Source of the DNA: Clostridium sp. M62/1
GTDB taxonomy: Bacteria; Bacillota; Clostridia; Lachnospirales; Lachnospiraceae
NCBI RefSeq assembly: GCF_020736365.1
Contig: NZ_CP085988.1
Coordinates: forward strand, 1,680,001-1,744,000
Reading direction: 5' to 3'
DNA length: 64,000 bases
The notes under the pieces are model-generated. The model worked only from the letters and a program-made list of their open reading frames with translations, had not been told where the DNA came from and searched no databases. This document shows positions 8,695-17,231 of this stretch, one piece after another. Position numbers and translations under genes: made by a program. Position 1 is the first letter of the stretch. Each line of letters begins with the position of its first letter.

Positions 8695-8880
8695 ATGGTA
8701 GATGAATGGAGCGGTTTTGCAGACCTGCTGGCTAGTTTGATTGAAAAGTATGCTTCAGAACTGGATGTTGAGAATCTTCCGTTGCCATCGGTAATGCATG
8801 ATGAGCAAGACGGTACAGCGGTTGATAAAAAAGATCCTAATCCTGAGTATGAAGTAGTTGCAGGCCAAATTGCTGCATGA
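8695..8880 (+). CDS. Small acidic protein, unknown function
   Basis: A 61-residue acidic protein starting at ATG 8695 with GGAGGT 8 bases upstream. It contains an N-terminal amphipathic stretch (WSGFADLLASLIEKYASELD) and no recognisable motif. It lies between the iteron-like array and the RhuM gene, and the RhuM promoter overlaps its last codons. The good ribosome binding site supports expression, but the product cannot be named. Confidence 0.5.
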   Translation: MVDEWSGFADLLASLIEKYASELDVENLPLPSVMHDEQDGTAVDKKDPNPEYEVVAGQIAA

Positions 8881-8886
8881 TATAAT
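8858..8886 (+). promoter_or_regulatory. Promoter of the RhuM-like gene
   Basis: TTGCAG and TATAAT are separated by exactly 17 bases, 57 bases before the RhuM start. The element overlaps the 3' end of the small upstream gene. Confidence 0.65.
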
Positions 8887-8943
8887 TAACGTGATAATAA
8901 AGTCCAAACAAAATACGATAACTAAAATCTGAGGTGAATGCGA

Positions 8944-9948
8944 ATGGAACACCCAAATGATAAAATGCCAGGTTCCGAAATGATGATCTATAGGACGGAA
9001 GATGGTTTAACTAAAATTGAGACGACCTTTGACGGCGATACTGTCTGGCTTTCTGCCGATCAGATGGCTGAGCTGTTCCAGCGGGATAAATCCACGATTT
9101 CAAGGCATATCAAGAATATTTTTTCAGAGGGTGAACTCGTGCGCGATTCAGTTGTTGCAAAATTTGCAACAACTGCCGCTGATGGGAAAACCTATCAGGT
9201 TGAATACTATAATCTAGACGTGATTATATCGGTCGGCTATCGTGTAAAGTCCAAACGCGGTACACAGTTTCGTATCTGGGCAACCGGGATTCTGAAAGAG
9301 TATATGCGAAAAGGGTTTGCCTTGGATGACGAGCGGCTGAAAAATCTGGGCGGCGGCGGATACTTCAAGGAACTGCTGGAGCGGATCAGAGATATCCGTG
9401 CATCTGAAAAGGTTTTTTATCGGCAGGTTTTGGAAATTTACGCCACCAGCATCGACTATGACCCTCATGCAGAGATTTCTGTCCAGTTTTTCAGGAAAGT
9501 CCAGAATAAGATCCACTATGCCATTCATGGTCAAACAGCGGCTGAGGTCATTTACACGAGAGCAGATGCCGAAAAGGAATTTATGGGCCTTACCGCATTT
9601 GCCGGAAAACAGCCCACACTGAAAGAAGCGGTGGTAGCGAAGAACTACCTGAACGAAAAGGAGCTTCGCGCAATGGGCCAGCTTGTTTCTGGGTATCTGG
9701 ATTTCGCGGAGCGTCAGGCGGAACGGAAACAGGTTATGACCATGAAAGATTGGGCAGAGCATTTGGACCGTATTCTTACGATGAGCGGTGAGCAGCTATT
9801 GCAAGGAAATGGGAGCGTGAGCCATAAACAGGCCGTGGATAAAGCGACTGCCGAATACAAGAAGTACAAGGCCAGAACGCTTAGTGAAGTGGAAAAGGAC
9901 TATCTGGATTCCATTAAGATGTTAGAACAGAAGACAGAGAAAAAATAA
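8944..9948 (+). CDS. RhuM-family protein
   Basis: The 334-residue protein matches the RhuM family known from pathogenicity islands and mobile elements. It has an N-terminal winged-helix-like region (VWLSADQMAELFQRDKSTIS, then EYYNLDVIISVGYRVKSKRG) and a helical C-terminal domain (GEQLLQG near 283-289). Its molecular role is not established; DNA binding is plausible. I prefer ATG 8944, 6 bases after GAGGTGA, over the ATG at 8938 that abuts the site. The gene ends 9 bases before the recombinase start, so both may be expressed together from the promoter at 8858. Confidence 0.8.
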   Translation: MEHPNDKMPGSEMMIYRTEDGLTKIETTFDGDTVWLSADQMAELFQRDKSTISRHIKNIFSEGELVRDSVVAKFATTAADGKTYQVEYYNLDVIISVGYRVKSKRGTQFRIWATGILKEYMRKGFALDDERLKNLGGGGYFKELLERIRDIRASEKVFYRQVLEIYATSIDYDPHAEISVQFFRKVQNKIHYAIHGQTAAEVIYTRADAEKEFMGLTAFAGKQPTLKEAVVAKNYLNEKELRAMGQLVSGYLDFAERQAERKQVMTMKDWAEHLDRILTMSGEQLLQGNGSVSHKQAVDKATAEYKKYKARTLSEVEKDYLDSIKMLEQKTEKK

Positions 9949-9957
9949 GGGGCTGTA

Positions 9958-11667
9958 GTGCCTATGGAGAGCAGGCAGATGGAAAAAGAGAAGATAAAGG
10001 TTTACACCTATACCAGAGTCTCCACCGCTATGCAGGTGGACGGCTACTCGCTGGATGCGCAGAAGGCCAAAATGAAGGCCTACGCCGACTACAATGATTA
10101 TGAAATCGTCGGTGAATATGAGGATGCGGGAAAGTCCGGCAAATCCATTGAAGGGCGGGCACAATTCGGCCAGATGTTGGAGGATATCAAATCCGGCAAA
10201 GACGGCGTGTCTTATGTTCTGGTGTTCAAATTGTCCCGCTTTGGCAGAAATGCGGCGGATGTGCTTTCCTCCCTTCAGGTCATGCAGGATTTTGGCGTTA
10301 ATCTGGTGTGTGTTGAGGATGGCATTGATTCTTCCAAAGATGCGGGCAAATTGATGATCTCTGTCCTGTCTGCCGTGGCGGAGATTGAGCGTGAAAATAT
10401 CCGTGTCCAAACCATGGAGGGCCGAATCCAAAAAGCAAGGGAGGGCCGCTGGAACGGTGGCTTTGCTCCCTATGGGTATCGGCTGGTGGATGGGAAATTG
10501 ATGATCAACGAGGAAGAAGCGGAGGCAATCCGAGTCATCTATGACCAATATGTGCACACGGATATTGGCGCAAACGGAATTGCAAAATATCTGGAAAACC
10601 ACGGTATCCGCAAGATTCCCCGGCAGAATGGGAAGAATCCCCTGTTTGACGCACATTTGATTCGCTTGATTTTGAAAAATCCGGTGTACTGCGGCAAGAT
10701 TGCCTATGGACGCCGCAAAACGGAAAAAGTGCGCGGCACAAGGAACGAGTATAAGCTGGTGGAGCAGGACAACTACCTGCTGGCAGAAGGATTGCATGAG
10801 CCTATTGTTTCGGAAGAAGTCTGGCAGGCGGCGCAGGTGAAGCTGCTGGCACAGGCCAAGAAATACGAACACGTCAACCGTGGGAAGGATGAACACGTAC
10901 ATTTGCTCTCCGGCATTGTAAAGTGTCCTGTCTGCGGAGCCGGAATGTACGGGAACAAAAGCATCAAGCACAAAGCGGACGGCACCAAGTACAAGGATTT
11001 TTACTACTACGGTTGCAAGCACCGCTCTATGATTCGTGGGCATAAGTGCGATTACAAAAAGCAGATTCGGGAAGAACTGCTGGACGATGCCGTGGCAGAA
11101 GTCATTGTAAAGCTGGTGAGCAATCCGAAGTTTTCTGCCATGATGCAGGAAAAAATCAATATGAAAGTGGATACTGCCGCCATTGACCAGGAGATTGCCA
11201 ATTACGAGAAGCAGCTGCGCCAGCATTATTCCGTCAAGGCGAAGCTGGCGGAGGAGATTGATTCTCTCGACCCGGACGACCGGCACTATGTGCGGCGCAA
11301 GGCAGACCTTGATGACCGGCTCTACAAGATGTATGATAAGATCGAGGATACCGAATCTCTGCTGATTGCGGCCAGAGCCAAAAAGCAGGCCATTGAAGCG
11401 GAAAAACTGACCGGTGACAATATCTATAAAGTGCTGATCTATTTTGAAAAACTGTACGGCGTGATGAACGAAGCGGAGCGGCGGCAGTTGATTGAGGCAT
11501 TGATCTCTGAGATTCAGATTTACCCGGAACGCCAAGCCAATGGACAGTGGTTAAAATCCATCAAATTTAAGCTGCCGATTATCGAGGAAGACATGAGTAT
11601 TAGTTTGGACAATGAAGAACAAGTCGAGACGGTTGTTTTACTCTCCCACAAAACCCAGACAGCATAA
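9958..11667 (+). CDS. Large serine recombinase (element integrase/excisionase)
   Basis: This 569-residue protein catalyses integration and excision. The N-terminal resolvase domain carries the catalytic serine in YTRVST (Ser22) and the arginine-bearing FKLSRFGRN and IERENIR segments. A recombinase domain follows, then a zinc ribbon (Cys323, Cys326, Cys353, Cys364), a coiled coil (about 390-500) and a C-terminal segment, the order seen in TndX/TnpX-type enzymes. The start is GTG 9958 after AAGGGG; ATG 9964 is an alternative. It is the last element gene, as usual when the attachment site lies just downstream. Confidence 0.92.
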   Translation: MPMESRQMEKEKIKVYTYTRVSTAMQVDGYSLDAQKAKMKAYADYNDYEIVGEYEDAGKSGKSIEGRAQFGQMLEDIKSGKDGVSYVLVFKLSRFGRNAADVLSSLQVMQDFGVNLVCVEDGIDSSKDAGKLMISVLSAVAEIERENIRVQTMEGRIQKAREGRWNGGFAPYGYRLVDGKLMINEEEAEAIRVIYDQYVHTDIGANGIAKYLENHGIRKIPRQNGKNPLFDAHLIRLILKNPVYCGKIAYGRRKTEKVRGTRNEYKLVEQDNYLLAEGLHEPIVSEEVWQAAQVKLLAQAKKYEHVNRGKDEHVHLLSGIVKCPVCGAGMYGNKSIKHKADGTKYKDFYYYGCKHRSMIRGHKCDYKKQIREELLDDAVAEVIVKLVSNPKFSAMMQEKINMKVDTAAIDQEIANYEKQLRQHYSVKAKLAEEIDSLDPDDRHYVRRKADLDDRLYKMYDKIEDTESLLIAARAKKQAIEAEKLTGDNIYKVLIYFEKLYGVMNEAERRQLIEALISEIQIYPERQANGQWLKSIKFKLPIIEEDMSISLDNEEQVETVVLLSHKTQTA

Positions 11668-12080
11668 TAGCGTAAAAGCCGAGTTCGGCAAGAGATAAGG
11701 TAAAGCCGGTAGCCATGTTTTATGAAGCTATCTGAATATATCTGAATATGTCCCCGTAAGCAGACGAATCTTCAGACGCCAAAGCCCTGAGCTGCGCTCA
11801 CCTCCCAAATTTTGCTGTCCGATGTTAAACTCATTTCCCTTGGCGGATATTATCAGTCGGCGCAGGGAAAACCTGCACGGAAGGCCTTGCTACAGTGCGG
11901 GAGGAATGTTTTGCCCTGAGATAAGGTAGGGCAGAACCGCACTTTTAAAGCACTTTCCCAAACGGGGTAGGAGAAATCGGCCGGAACCATATCCGATTTT
12001 CGTTTGCTTCTATGATTTGCCGGGGATAGCAGAATATTAGGTCAGAAGACAGAATACTAAAAGATTTATAAGAGAAAAAG
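11668..12080 (+). other. Non-coding 410-base stretch at the element/chromosome junction, highly structured
   Basis: I see no gene here. The 11-mer GAGATAAGGTA occurs at 11692-11702 and again at 11918-11928. Nested hairpins are visible: GCAGG/CCTGC near 11862-11876, and GTGCGG/CCGCAC (about 11895-11942) enclosing GCCCT/AGGGC. A terminator-like hairpin, AAATCGG (11974-11980) with CCGATTT (11993-11999), ends in a T-rich tail. It could be a structured RNA gene, a leader, or chromosomal sequence bordering the attachment site. Confidence 0.35.
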
Positions 12081-12104
12081 AAAGATCAGGAGGAAATGTA
12101 TCAA

Positions 12105-13082
12105 ATGAAACTGATCCGTCTATTGGCTGCTGCCATCACACTGTCTGCAATGCTGTCTGGCTGTGCTTCTGAGTCTGAGCAGGAGAAATCGCCGTCATTC
12201 CAGAATGAGACAGCTTCGGCCGTCCGGGAGAAAGAGGAAACAGCCGCAGAGTCAGAAGAAATAAAGCTGCCGTCTGCAGAGACTGTGCCTGAAACGGAAG
12301 CACCGGCCTCAGTATCGCCAGCCACAGTGCTCTGTCCTGACTGGGCATCTTATTTCGGGGAGCTGAACGGCGCCGCCGTCATATTTGCTCCGGACGAATA
12401 TACAGTTCAGATTTATAATGAAGACCTGGCAGATACCCGCCGTTCTCCCTGCTCCACCTTCAAAATTATTTCTTCCCTGGTGGGCCTGGAAAACGGTGTC
12501 ATTGATCCGGAGAATTCCACCCGATCCTGGAGCGGTGAGATTTTCTGGAATGACGACTGGAACAGGGATATCGACTTTCTCTCTGCCTTCCAGACCTCGT
12601 GTGTCTGGTATTACCGGCAAGTGATTGATGAAATCGGCTCGGATGGGATGAAACGCGCTCTCGATGACCTTCAATATGGTAACTGCGATATATCAGACTG
12701 GGAGGGGCATCTGAACAATAACAACAGCAATCCGGCCCTCACCGGCTTTTGGATCGAATCATCCCTGAAAATTTCACCGAGAGAACAGACCGAAGTGATG
12801 GAGAGGATTTTTGGAAGTTCCTCAAAATATTCCTCAGACACCAGGGCTCTTCTTGAAAAAGCTATGTTTTATTCAGAGGGGAGTGATGAAAGCTGTGCGG
12901 TCTACGGAAAAACGGGGATGGGAAAATCGGAAGGAACTGTAGTAGACTGTTGGTATACAGGCTTTGCAGACGTCGGACACCGCATCTATTTTTGTATTTA
13001 TCTGGGAGAAACACCCGGTCAAAATGTGTCTAGTTCCCGGGCAAGAGAAATCGCTGTTTCACTGATAAAGGATAATTTTTAA
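12105..13082 (+). CDS. Class D (OXA-like) beta-lactamase, lipoprotein
   Basis: The 325-residue protein has a lipoprotein signal peptide (lipobox LSGC, Cys20), then a low-complexity Glu/Ser linker to about residue 70, then a class D serine beta-lactamase fold. The active-site motifs are present: STFK (117-120, nucleophile Ser117), SCV (165-167), YGN (191-193), a Trp in FWIES, and KTG (269-271). It should hydrolyse penicillins outside the membrane. AGGAGG lies 11 bases before ATG 12105; an in-frame ATG at 12096 is 2 bases from it and would add three residues, so the start is uncertain. It is isolated, with no BlaR-type regulator nearby. It could instead be a low-activity relative. Confidence 0.88.
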   Translation: MKLIRLLAAAITLSAMLSGCASESEQEKSPSFQNETASAVREKEETAAESEEIKLPSAETVPETEAPASVSPATVLCPDWASYFGELNGAAVIFAPDEYTVQIYNEDLADTRRSPCSTFKIISSLVGLENGVIDPENSTRSWSGEIFWNDDWNRDIDFLSAFQTSCVWYYRQVIDEIGSDGMKRALDDLQYGNCDISDWEGHLNNNNSNPALTGFWIESSLKISPREQTEVMERIFGSSSKYSSDTRALLEKAMFYSEGSDESCAVYGKTGMGKSEGTVVDCWYTGFADVGHRIYFCIYLGETPGQNVSSSRAREIAVSLIKDNF

Positions 13083-13132
13083 TGCTTCCTGTTTCGGGCG
13101 CGCCGGGAGTTCTGTTCAGCCCCTCCTTTTTA

Positions 13133-13161
13133 TTGACACGAAAATCTCTTTTGCTTATAAT
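13133..13161 (+). promoter_or_regulatory. Promoter of the SseB-like gene
   Basis: Consensus TTGACA, 17 bases, TATAAT, about 65 bases before the start codon at 13225. Confidence 0.75.
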
Positions 13162-13224
13162 TGATTAGAGAAAAAACGCGCTTTTCAGTGGGCCTTCCGC
13201 GGAAAGCAGGCGGAAGGAGAAGAT

Positions 13225-14079
13225 ATGATGAGCAATGAAGAAAAAAATACGGCAGTTCTGGAAAAAAAGGAGCTGCTCTTAAAGATGAGAAATGTGCCGG
13301 AGCTTTACGTTCTGATGTCTGTATGCACGAAACAGCCCTATGTGGTCTGTGACCCGGAAACCTTTGATGATGAGATTCTGATGTTTTTCACAGAGGAGGA
13401 GGCAAGAGAAAAGGGAAAGGCGCTTCTGGAAGAGAAGATCCCTGTTTCGATTGTGAGGGTGGAGGAAAAGCAGAAGCTCCTGTTTTTCACAAGCCTTTTT
13501 ACGCTGGGTGTGAACGCGATCCTCATGGCCAATGGCGGCGAGGAGACGCTTCTGCAGCTTGAGGAGCTGGTGAGAAGGAAGAGCCAGGAGGAGCAGCCGG
13601 AGGGAACGGTGTGGATTGAGAATCCTCAGCTTCAGCTCACCTCTCTCTACTATGCCCAGGAGATGAGGAAGCAGCCAAACCCGCAGCATGATGCAAATAC
13701 GGCAGGGCTTCTTGACGAGCTTCTGGCAGATTTCAAAAAGGGCAAATTTATTATGGCAGTGCAGAAGGAGGAGAAGGGCGTTCCGCTGGCAAAGATGAAG
13801 GACGGAAACCTGTATCAGCCGGTTTTTACGGATGCACTGGAATTCCAGAAATTCAACAGGGAAAACAAATTCCGCCCGATTGCCGTTCCGGCCGAGAAGC
13901 TGGCTTCACTTCTGGTTCCGGATGCCAAGGGCGTTGTGCTGAATATTATGAGTATTAACCTGCCGTTTACCATTAACAGAACGCCGGCAGGAGCAGGACC
14001 AAAGGCTTCTGAGGGACAGGTGGAGGCAGGTCAGGTGGAGACTGCCCCGACAGAGGGAGAAGAGCCCACAATGGCATAG
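13225..14079 (+). CDS. SseB-like protein
   Basis: The 284-residue soluble protein resembles the SseB N-terminal domain family (in E. coli linked to serine sensitivity, mechanism unknown). It has two similar alpha/beta halves: residues about 20-120 (YVLMSVCTKQPYVVCDPETF, then FFTEEEAREKGKALLEEK) and about 165-245 (KGKFIMAVQKEEKGVPLAKM, then FTDALEFQKFNREN and GVVLNIMSINLPFTI). The C-terminal 30 residues are low complexity. The start is one of two adjacent ATG codons after AAGGAGA. It is transcribed alone from the strong promoter at 13133 and closed by the terminator at 14108. Confidence 0.7.
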   Translation: MMSNEEKNTAVLEKKELLLKMRNVPELYVLMSVCTKQPYVVCDPETFDDEILMFFTEEEAREKGKALLEEKIPVSIVRVEEKQKLLFFTSLFTLGVNAILMANGGEETLLQLEELVRRKSQEEQPEGTVWIENPQLQLTSLYYAQEMRKQPNPQHDANTAGLLDELLADFKKGKFIMAVQKEEKGVPLAKMKDGNLYQPVFTDALEFQKFNRENKFRPIAVPAEKLASLLVPDAKGVVLNIMSINLPFTINRTPAGAGPKASEGQVEAGQVETAPTEGEEPTMA

Positions 14080-14107
14080 AGGAATTTCTGAGCCCGGATG
14101 AAAGGAC

Positions 14108-14140
14108 GCAGGCGGAATATTATTCCGCCTGCTTTTTCTT
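14108..14140 (+). terminator. Rho-independent terminator
   Basis: Perfect 10-bp arms GCAGGCGGAA (14108-14117) and TTCCGCCTGC (14123-14132), extended by a T-A pair, are followed by TTTTTCTT. It closes the SseB-like gene. Confidence 0.9.
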
Positions 14141-14579
14141 GCGCCAAAAAGCCCGCCTGCTGGCTGTGAGCGCGGCATTTTTTAACACATCTTCAGGCAC
14201 ATTTCTTTGTGCTGCAGACCTGCTGGATGCAGAGTAGATCCGTATATCGCGGGCCTGTTTGCGAAGGAGGAGGCCAGAGGAAGGAGAACCGGGAGAAAAT
14301 CTCTGTGCAGGGCAGAGAACAGGAAAAAAGGCTTTCTCTCCGTATGTGCAGGGACAATCGAAAGGCATGGCTGTTTTGCCGCTGAAAAGGATTTTCAGAA
14401 GAAAGGGATCCTGTCTCTCCGGACATGGGAGAGGCAGAAAGGCTGATGACATGGGGCAGACAGAAAACAGAGGAATGTAAAAAATAGATCAGGGATTGTA
14501 TAGAAAATAAAAAATGTAAGTGTTGTTCTTATAAAATGTAAAACGAAGATAAAAAGATAGTTAAAAAACAAGATTTCTC
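14141..14579. other. Intergenic stretch without recognisable gene
   Basis: About 440 bases between the terminator at 14140 and the phnW promoter. Open frames on both strands are short, lack ribosome binding sites and have no recognisable similarity. The last 100 bases are very A+T-rich and lead into the promoter. Confidence 0.5.
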
Positions 14580-14607
14580 TTGAATTTTTAGAATTTTAAG
14601 GTAGAAT
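14580..14607 (+). promoter_or_regulatory. Probable phnW promoter
   Basis: TTGAAT and TAGAAT with 16-base spacing in an A+T-rich region, about 155 bases before phnW. The long leader could hold regulation but no known riboswitch is apparent. Confidence 0.4.
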
Positions 14608-14762
14608 TAGCTTTGTTTGGAGAAAAATTTAAAAACAAAGCAGAGAAGGAACGGAAGACAGGCTGAAAGCAAACGGAAGCCAAACATGCGGCTGAACATT
14701 CGGCCTGACGGATCCGCTGATTCCTCAGTATGGAAATTTTAAAAATTCACAGGAGAACAGAG

Positions 14763-15863
14763 ATGAGAAACTACAAATTACTTACGCCAGGTCCTCTCAC
14801 CACTACGGACACGGTAAAACAGGTGATGATGTTTGATCACTGTACATGGGATGACGATTATAAGCAGATCACTCAGAAAATTCGCAGAGAGCTTCTGGAA
14901 CTGGCTCATGTCACCGAGGAAGAGTATACGGCAGTGCTGATGCAGGGTTCAGGAACCTTTGGAGTGGAGAGCGTACTCAGCAGCGTAGTGCCGCAGGATG
15001 GAACAGTGCTTTTGCTGAGCAACGGCGCTTACGGTGAGAGAGCCGCTAAAATATGCGAATATCACCATATTTCCTGTATTCACATAACGCAGGCTTACGA
15101 CAAGACACCAGATGCAGGAAAAGCAGAGGAGGCCTTAAAGAACCACCCTGAAATTACCCATGTGATGATGATTCACAGTGAGACCACCAGCGGAATTTTG
15201 AATGATATTGCGACCATCGGCGGGCTGGCTCATACTTATGGAAAGGTCTTTATTGTGGATGCGATGTCCAGCTTTGCAGGTGTTGACATTCCGGTTCGGG
15301 ACTGGCACATTGATTTTCTCGTAAGCTCCGCCAATAAGTGTATCCAGGGAGTTCCGGGATTTTCCTTTATTATCGCCAACAGAAAATTGCTGATGGAGTC
15401 TAAGGGGTGCGCGAGAAGCCTTTCTCTTGACCTCTACGATCAGTGGGCAGGCATGGAACAGGACGGAAAATGGCGCTACACATCCCCGACCCACGTAGTT
15501 CTCGCCTTTGATCAGGCCATAAAGGAGCTTAAAAACGAGGGAGGCATCGAGGCAAGGCATGCCCGCTACCAGAAAAATATGGATACCCTTGTGGAAAACT
15601 TTGAAAAGCTGGGCTTTAAGCTCTATGTGGACAAGGCATGGCAGGGGCCGATTATTGCCACCTTCCTGTACCCGGAGGGAAGAAAATTCGACTTCCAGGA
15701 TATGTACCACTACATCAAGGAGAGGGGATATGCAATCTATCCCGGAAAACTGACGGATGCAGATACCTTCCGGATTGGCGTGATCGGGGAGATCTATGAG
15801 GAGGATATCCAGAAGCTGACAGAGATCATGCAGGAGTACATGGAGAAGACTGAACAGCAGTAA
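14763..15863 (+). CDS. phnW: 2-Aminoethylphosphonate--pyruvate transaminase
   Basis: The 366-residue PLP enzyme converts 2-aminoethylphosphonate plus pyruvate to phosphonoacetaldehyde plus alanine. The N-terminus LLTPGPLTTTDTVK is characteristic of PhnW. The PLP lysine is Lys192 in SSANKCIQGVPGFSF and the cofactor Asp is Asp166 in VDAMSS. Length matches the family (about 365). I start at ATG 14763, 6 bases after AGGAGA, since the upstream in-frame ATG (14730) has no site. phnX follows after about 145 bases, completing the two-step pathway. No phosphonate transporter is adjacent. Confidence 0.95.
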   Translation: MRNYKLLTPGPLTTTDTVKQVMMFDHCTWDDDYKQITQKIRRELLELAHVTEEEYTAVLMQGSGTFGVESVLSSVVPQDGTVLLLSNGAYGERAAKICEYHHISCIHITQAYDKTPDAGKAEEALKNHPEITHVMMIHSETTSGILNDIATIGGLAHTYGKVFIVDAMSSFAGVDIPVRDWHIDFLVSSANKCIQGVPGFSFIIANRKLLMESKGCARSLSLDLYDQWAGMEQDGKWRYTSPTHVVLAFDQAIKELKNEGGIEARHARYQKNMDTLVENFEKLGFKLYVDKAWQGPIIATFLYPEGRKFDFQDMYHYIKERGYAIYPGKLTDADTFRIGVIGEIYEEDIQKLTEIMQEYMEKTEQQ

Positions 15864-16008
15864 AACCATAGGAAAACAAAAGCTACCACGGAAACGGCAG
15901 CAGGTCTGCCGGCTGTCCCAGGACAGCAGGATGGGCGGCTGAACGGAAATGAACAGGAAATTTGAGGAAGAAAAGGCAGAGAAAATAATATCTGCCGGGA
16001 GGACAGGA

Positions 16009-16797
16009 ATGAAAATAGAGGGTGTTATTTTTGACTGGGCCGGCACGACAGTAGACTATGGATGCTTTGCACCGGTCAGGGCATTTATGGAGATTTTCAG
16101 GGAATATGGGATTGATGCGACCATGGAAGAGACCAGGAAGCCCATGGGGATGCTGAAATGGGATCACATTAAAACCATGCTGTCTATGGACCGGATTCAC
16201 AGTGAGTGGGTGAAGGTTCACGGACGGGAGTGGACGGACCGGGATGTGGACGAGATGCACGAGAAATTTTCGGAGAAACTGCTGGGGATTCTCCACGGAT
16301 ATGCAGAAGTAAAGCCTTATGTTCTGGAAGCAGTACGACAGCTGAGAGACAGGGGAATAAAAATCGGATCCACAACGGGATATACGGATCAGATGATGGA
16401 GATTGTAGTTCCAAAGGCAGCAGAAAACGGATATGAGCCGGATTTCTGGATCTCCCCGAACAGCGTGGGCAATATGGGGCGTCCTTATCCGTATATGATC
16501 TTTGAAAACATGAGACAGCTTGGACTTAGGAATGTGCATACCGTTATGAAGGTGGGAGATACCATTTCAGATATTCAGGAGGGAGTAAATGCAGGCGTGA
16601 TCTCTGTGGGAGTCTTGGAGGGAAGTTCCGAGATGGGACTGACGGAACAGGAGTACGAGGCCCTTTCTGAAGCTGGCAAAAAAGCGGCTAAGGAGAGGCT
16701 GACCCAGAGCTACCGGGAGGCAGGGGCAGACTATGTCATTGACCATATGGGCTGCCTGTGCGATCTCATCGACGAGATTGAGGGACAGTCTGTCTAA
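16009..16797 (+). CDS. phnX: Phosphonoacetaldehyde hydrolase (phosphonatase)
   Basis: The 262-residue HAD-superfamily enzyme splits phosphonoacetaldehyde into acetaldehyde and phosphate. Motif I is FDWAGTTVD (nucleophile Asp9), with the Ala-Gly variant typical of PhnX. The Schiff-base lysine is Lys50 in KPMGMLKWDH. Motif II is STTGY and the acidic motif is VGDTISDIQEG. The start is ATG 16009, 6 bases after GGGAGG, rather than the upstream ATG at 15949. With phnW it releases phosphate and carbon from 2-aminoethylphosphonate; the pair is probably one transcript. Confidence 0.95.
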   Translation: MKIEGVIFDWAGTTVDYGCFAPVRAFMEIFREYGIDATMEETRKPMGMLKWDHIKTMLSMDRIHSEWVKVHGREWTDRDVDEMHEKFSEKLLGILHGYAEVKPYVLEAVRQLRDRGIKIGSTTGYTDQMMEIVVPKAAENGYEPDFWISPNSVGNMGRPYPYMIFENMRQLGLRNVHTVMKVGDTISDIQEGVNAGVISVGVLEGSSEMGLTEQEYEALSEAGKKAAKERLTQSYREAGADYVIDHMGCLCDLIDEIEGQSV

Positions 16798-16903
16798 AGA
16801 AGATACAAGAACATTTCGGAACAGGCGGACAGAGTTTTTGAAACAGCGTCTGGACTTCAAATGAAATTTTGGCAATTTTTTGATAAGATTTGTTAAATTT
16901 TGA

Positions 16904-16932
16904 TTGACAGAAGAGTCCTCCTGTGATATGAT
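16904..16932 (+). promoter_or_regulatory. tRNA-Thr promoter
   Basis: TTGACA, 17 bases, TATGAT, with the tRNA beginning 27 bases after the -10 element. Confidence 0.85.
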
Positions 16933-16959
16933 ATATCTCGGCTCAGGGAGCCGGGAAGT

Positions 16960-17032
16960 GCTGTTGTAGCTCAGTAGGTAGAGCGTCGCATTGGTAGTGC
17001 GGAGGTCACGGGTTCGATTCCCGTCAGCAGCT
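16960..17032 (+). tRNA. tRNA-Thr (anticodon GGT)
   Basis: A 73-base cloverleaf. The acceptor GCTGTTG pairs with CAGCAGC, the D stem is GCTC/GAGC, and the anticodon stem TCGCA/TGCGG encloses loop TTGGTAG with anticodon GGT. The T arm is CACGGGTTCGATTCCCGT. CCA is not encoded; a T run follows directly. Confidence 0.95.
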
Positions 17033-17043
17033 TTTTTCTTTTG

Positions 17044-17086
17044 CCCTTGTAAATACTGGATTTTTCCTGTATTTACAAGGGTTTTT
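17044..17086 (+). terminator. Terminator after tRNA-Thr
   Basis: Perfect 13-bp arms CCCTTGTAAATAC (17044-17056) and GTATTTACAAGGG (17069-17081) are followed by TTTTT. Confidence 0.9.
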
Positions 17087-17231
17087 GCGTATCTGGCGAA
17101 ATCGTATGAAAACCTCTCTGTTTCGCAGCGCGCCGCAGGCTGTCGGTCCCTCCTGCAGCGTTGAGGATACTGTCACAGGAGCGCTCTGCTCGGCATCTCA
17201 ATATACTAAGGAAAAAAGAGAGGAAAAGCAG

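Larger units (their letters stand above)
1..11690. mobile_element. Integrative mobilizable element, right-hand part (left end outside window)
   Basis: The stretch runs from restriction cargo to a large serine recombinase at its right edge. It contains a MobV relaxase, a primase/VapE replication pair, iteron-like repeats and small conserved mobile-element genes, with no conjugation (type IV secretion) genes in view. This layout fits an integrative mobilizable element that is excised by its own recombinase and mobilized by a helper. The right boundary is placed just after the recombinase stop codon by inference; no attachment site duplication can be proven because the left end is not in the window. 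Beyond it lie ordinary chromosomal genes. Confidence 0.75.

Noticed and set aside
9922..11535. A 537-codon minus-strand open frame
   Set aside because: It is the complement of the serine recombinase gene; its His/Leu/Phe-rich sequence has no domain and no start signal.
11760..12005. 6S RNA, RNase P RNA, tmRNA or cobalamin riboswitch
   Set aside because: I looked for the conserved sequence blocks of each and did not find them; the region is kept only as structured and unassigned.
14120..14452. Minus-strand open frame in the gap before phnW
   Set aside because: No ribosome binding site or recognisable similarity, and it begins inside the terminator of the SseB-like gene.
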